Assembly: GCA_934663625.1 (NCBI GenBank)
Contig: CAKUKP010000116.1
Location: forward strand, 1 to 5,685
From: an uncultured Clostridia bacterium
Lineage (GTDB): Bacteria; Bacillota; Clostridia; Christensenellales; Aristaeellaceae
Direction: 5' to 3'
Length of the DNA: 5,685 nucleotides
Shown here piece after piece: positions 5,092 through 5,685 of the stretch (the stretch's first letter is position 1; the number at the start of each line of letters is the position of its first letter). Position numbers and translations under genes: made by a program. The notes under the pieces were generated by a model, which saw nothing but the letters and a program-made list of their open reading frames with translations, was not told where the DNA came from and ran no database searches.

Positions 5092-5685
5092 GATGCGGAT
5101 TCCTTTCTTCAATGATACCATGGCTGCCGTTGAATCGATATGCATGATTGTCGATCCATTGAAATGTGAAGCCTGCGGGATCCGTCCAGCCTTCGTTCAA
5201 CGTTTTGATGGGGCGGGTGATCATGGCAAAGCCGAGATGGATGCGCTCTGCGGGGCGATAGAAGGTAACGGTTGTTCTGCCGCCCAGCGCACCTTCGTCC
5301 GCGATATGTACCCATGCCGCGATGTCCGCATTCGGCGATGGAAATTCCATATTCGTTTCGATACCGAATCCGGCATTAAAAATCACAGTAAGACCAAAGA
5401 TCAGTAAGAGCGGTATCGTGGTCAGCGCGGCAAGCCCGCCAAGGAAATACTTCCATATATTCCGGCATCGGGCGAGCAGTACGGCGGCGAGCACATAGTT
5501 GATCATGATCAGTATAAGCTCCGCGGCGCCGAGCCCTGAAGCGCCCACAAACAGAAGAACTGCGGAAACCGTATACAGCGGCAGCGCGCCCGCGAAGGGG
5601 GAAGCTGATTTCTTTCCGATGCGGCAGAACAGCAGTGCGGCGGTTAAAACCGCGCAGACGCATGCGAGCCACAGAAGCTTATGTA
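5003..5685 (-). CDS. Polytopic membrane protein with C-terminal extracytoplasmic domain (partial, 5' end outside window)
   Basis: About 226 codons are visible; the frame stays open to the window edge with no stop and no ATG, so the real start lies beyond 5685. A GTG at 5548 is a possible internal codon but falls within the hydrophobic region and is not a credible start. Three to four membrane segments are visible: LLWLACVCAVLTAALLF, then LYTVSAVLLFVGASGLGAAE and LILIMINYVLAAVLL, then LGGLAALTTIPLLLIFGLTV. A soluble domain follows (NMEFPSPNADIAAWVHIADE ... TTVTFYRP ... FTFQWIDNHAYRFNG). Its pattern resembles DUF5412-type membrane-anchored proteins of Firmicutes, a tentative resemblance from memory. 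After RFNG the last roughly 40 residues, rich in charged then Cys residues, are read from the next gene's signal-peptide region in another frame. They may be an unconserved tail, or the sign of a lost stop or a frameshift. It is the upstream member of a two-gene envelope operon. Confidence 0.72.
   Translation of the reverse strand, partial: HKLLWLACVCAVLTAALLFCRIGKKSASPFAGALPLYTVSAVLLFVGASGLGAAELILIMINYVLAAVLLARCRNIWKYFLGGLAALTTIPLLLIFGLTVIFNAGFGIETNMEFPSPNADIAAWVHIADEGALGGRTTVTFYRPAERIHLGFAMITRPIKTLNEGWTDPAGFTFQWIDNHAYRFNGSHGIIEERNPHHEEEKDSIPICVSSADPHLCNSVLCKCRV

Overview
The window looks like a chromosomal segment from a moderately GC-rich anaerobic Firmicute (Clostridia; a Christensenellales- or Oscillospirales-like gut or sediment lineage is my best guess). 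The reasons are the [FeFe] hydrogenase with group B-type active-site motifs, the XRE/S24 repressor with its small partner gene, strong AGGAG ribosome binding sites, consensus sigma-A promoters and the WG-repeat surface protein. Nothing points to a phage, plasmid, IS element or CRISPR array. The genus cannot be settled from the sequence alone.

Layout, left to right. (1) Positions 35-213, minus strand: a complete tRNA-Ala(CGC) transcription unit with UP-like A/T tract, promoter, tRNA with encoded CCA, and intrinsic terminator. (2) Positions 244-1568, minus strand: a LexA-like XRE-S24 repressor (271 aa) transcribed from a perfect consensus promoter, followed by a 95-aa conserved-looking protein of unknown function. 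(3) Positions 1569-1675: a compact divergent control region. The repressor promoter fires left and a second near-consensus promoter fires right. (4) Positions 1676-3118, plus strand: a 480-aa monomeric [FeFe] hydrogenase with N-terminal Fe-S cluster domains and group B-type signatures. (5) Positions 3147-3177: a bidirectional terminator shared by convergent genes. (6) Positions 3184-5685, minus strand: a polytopic membrane protein, cut by the window edge, whose frame overlaps by 89 bp a 635-aa exported protein. That protein joins WG-type repeats to a shortened PstS-like solute-binding domain.

How the genes may work together. The repressor has the Ser/Lys dyad and Ala-Gly cleavage site of self-cleaving LexA/CI-type regulators. 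An imperfect dyad sits on its own -10 box, which suggests autoregulation. The hydrogenase promoter instead carries an 18-bp direct repeat (15/18 identical) bracketing the -35 and overlapping the -10, which looks like a separate operator. In both divergent genes the most upstream in-frame ATG lies inside or before the promoter -10/+1 region, so both starts are moved to internal ATGs with good ribosome binding sites. The membrane protein and the WG/PstS-like protein form a cell-envelope pair. The solute-binding domain lacks the Gly-Ser-Gly phosphate loop and much of its first lobe, so phosphate binding should not be assumed.

The most unusual items are the WG/PstS-like chimera with its long gene overlap, the hydrogenase promoter repeats, and the A-C mismatch in the tRNA D-stem.
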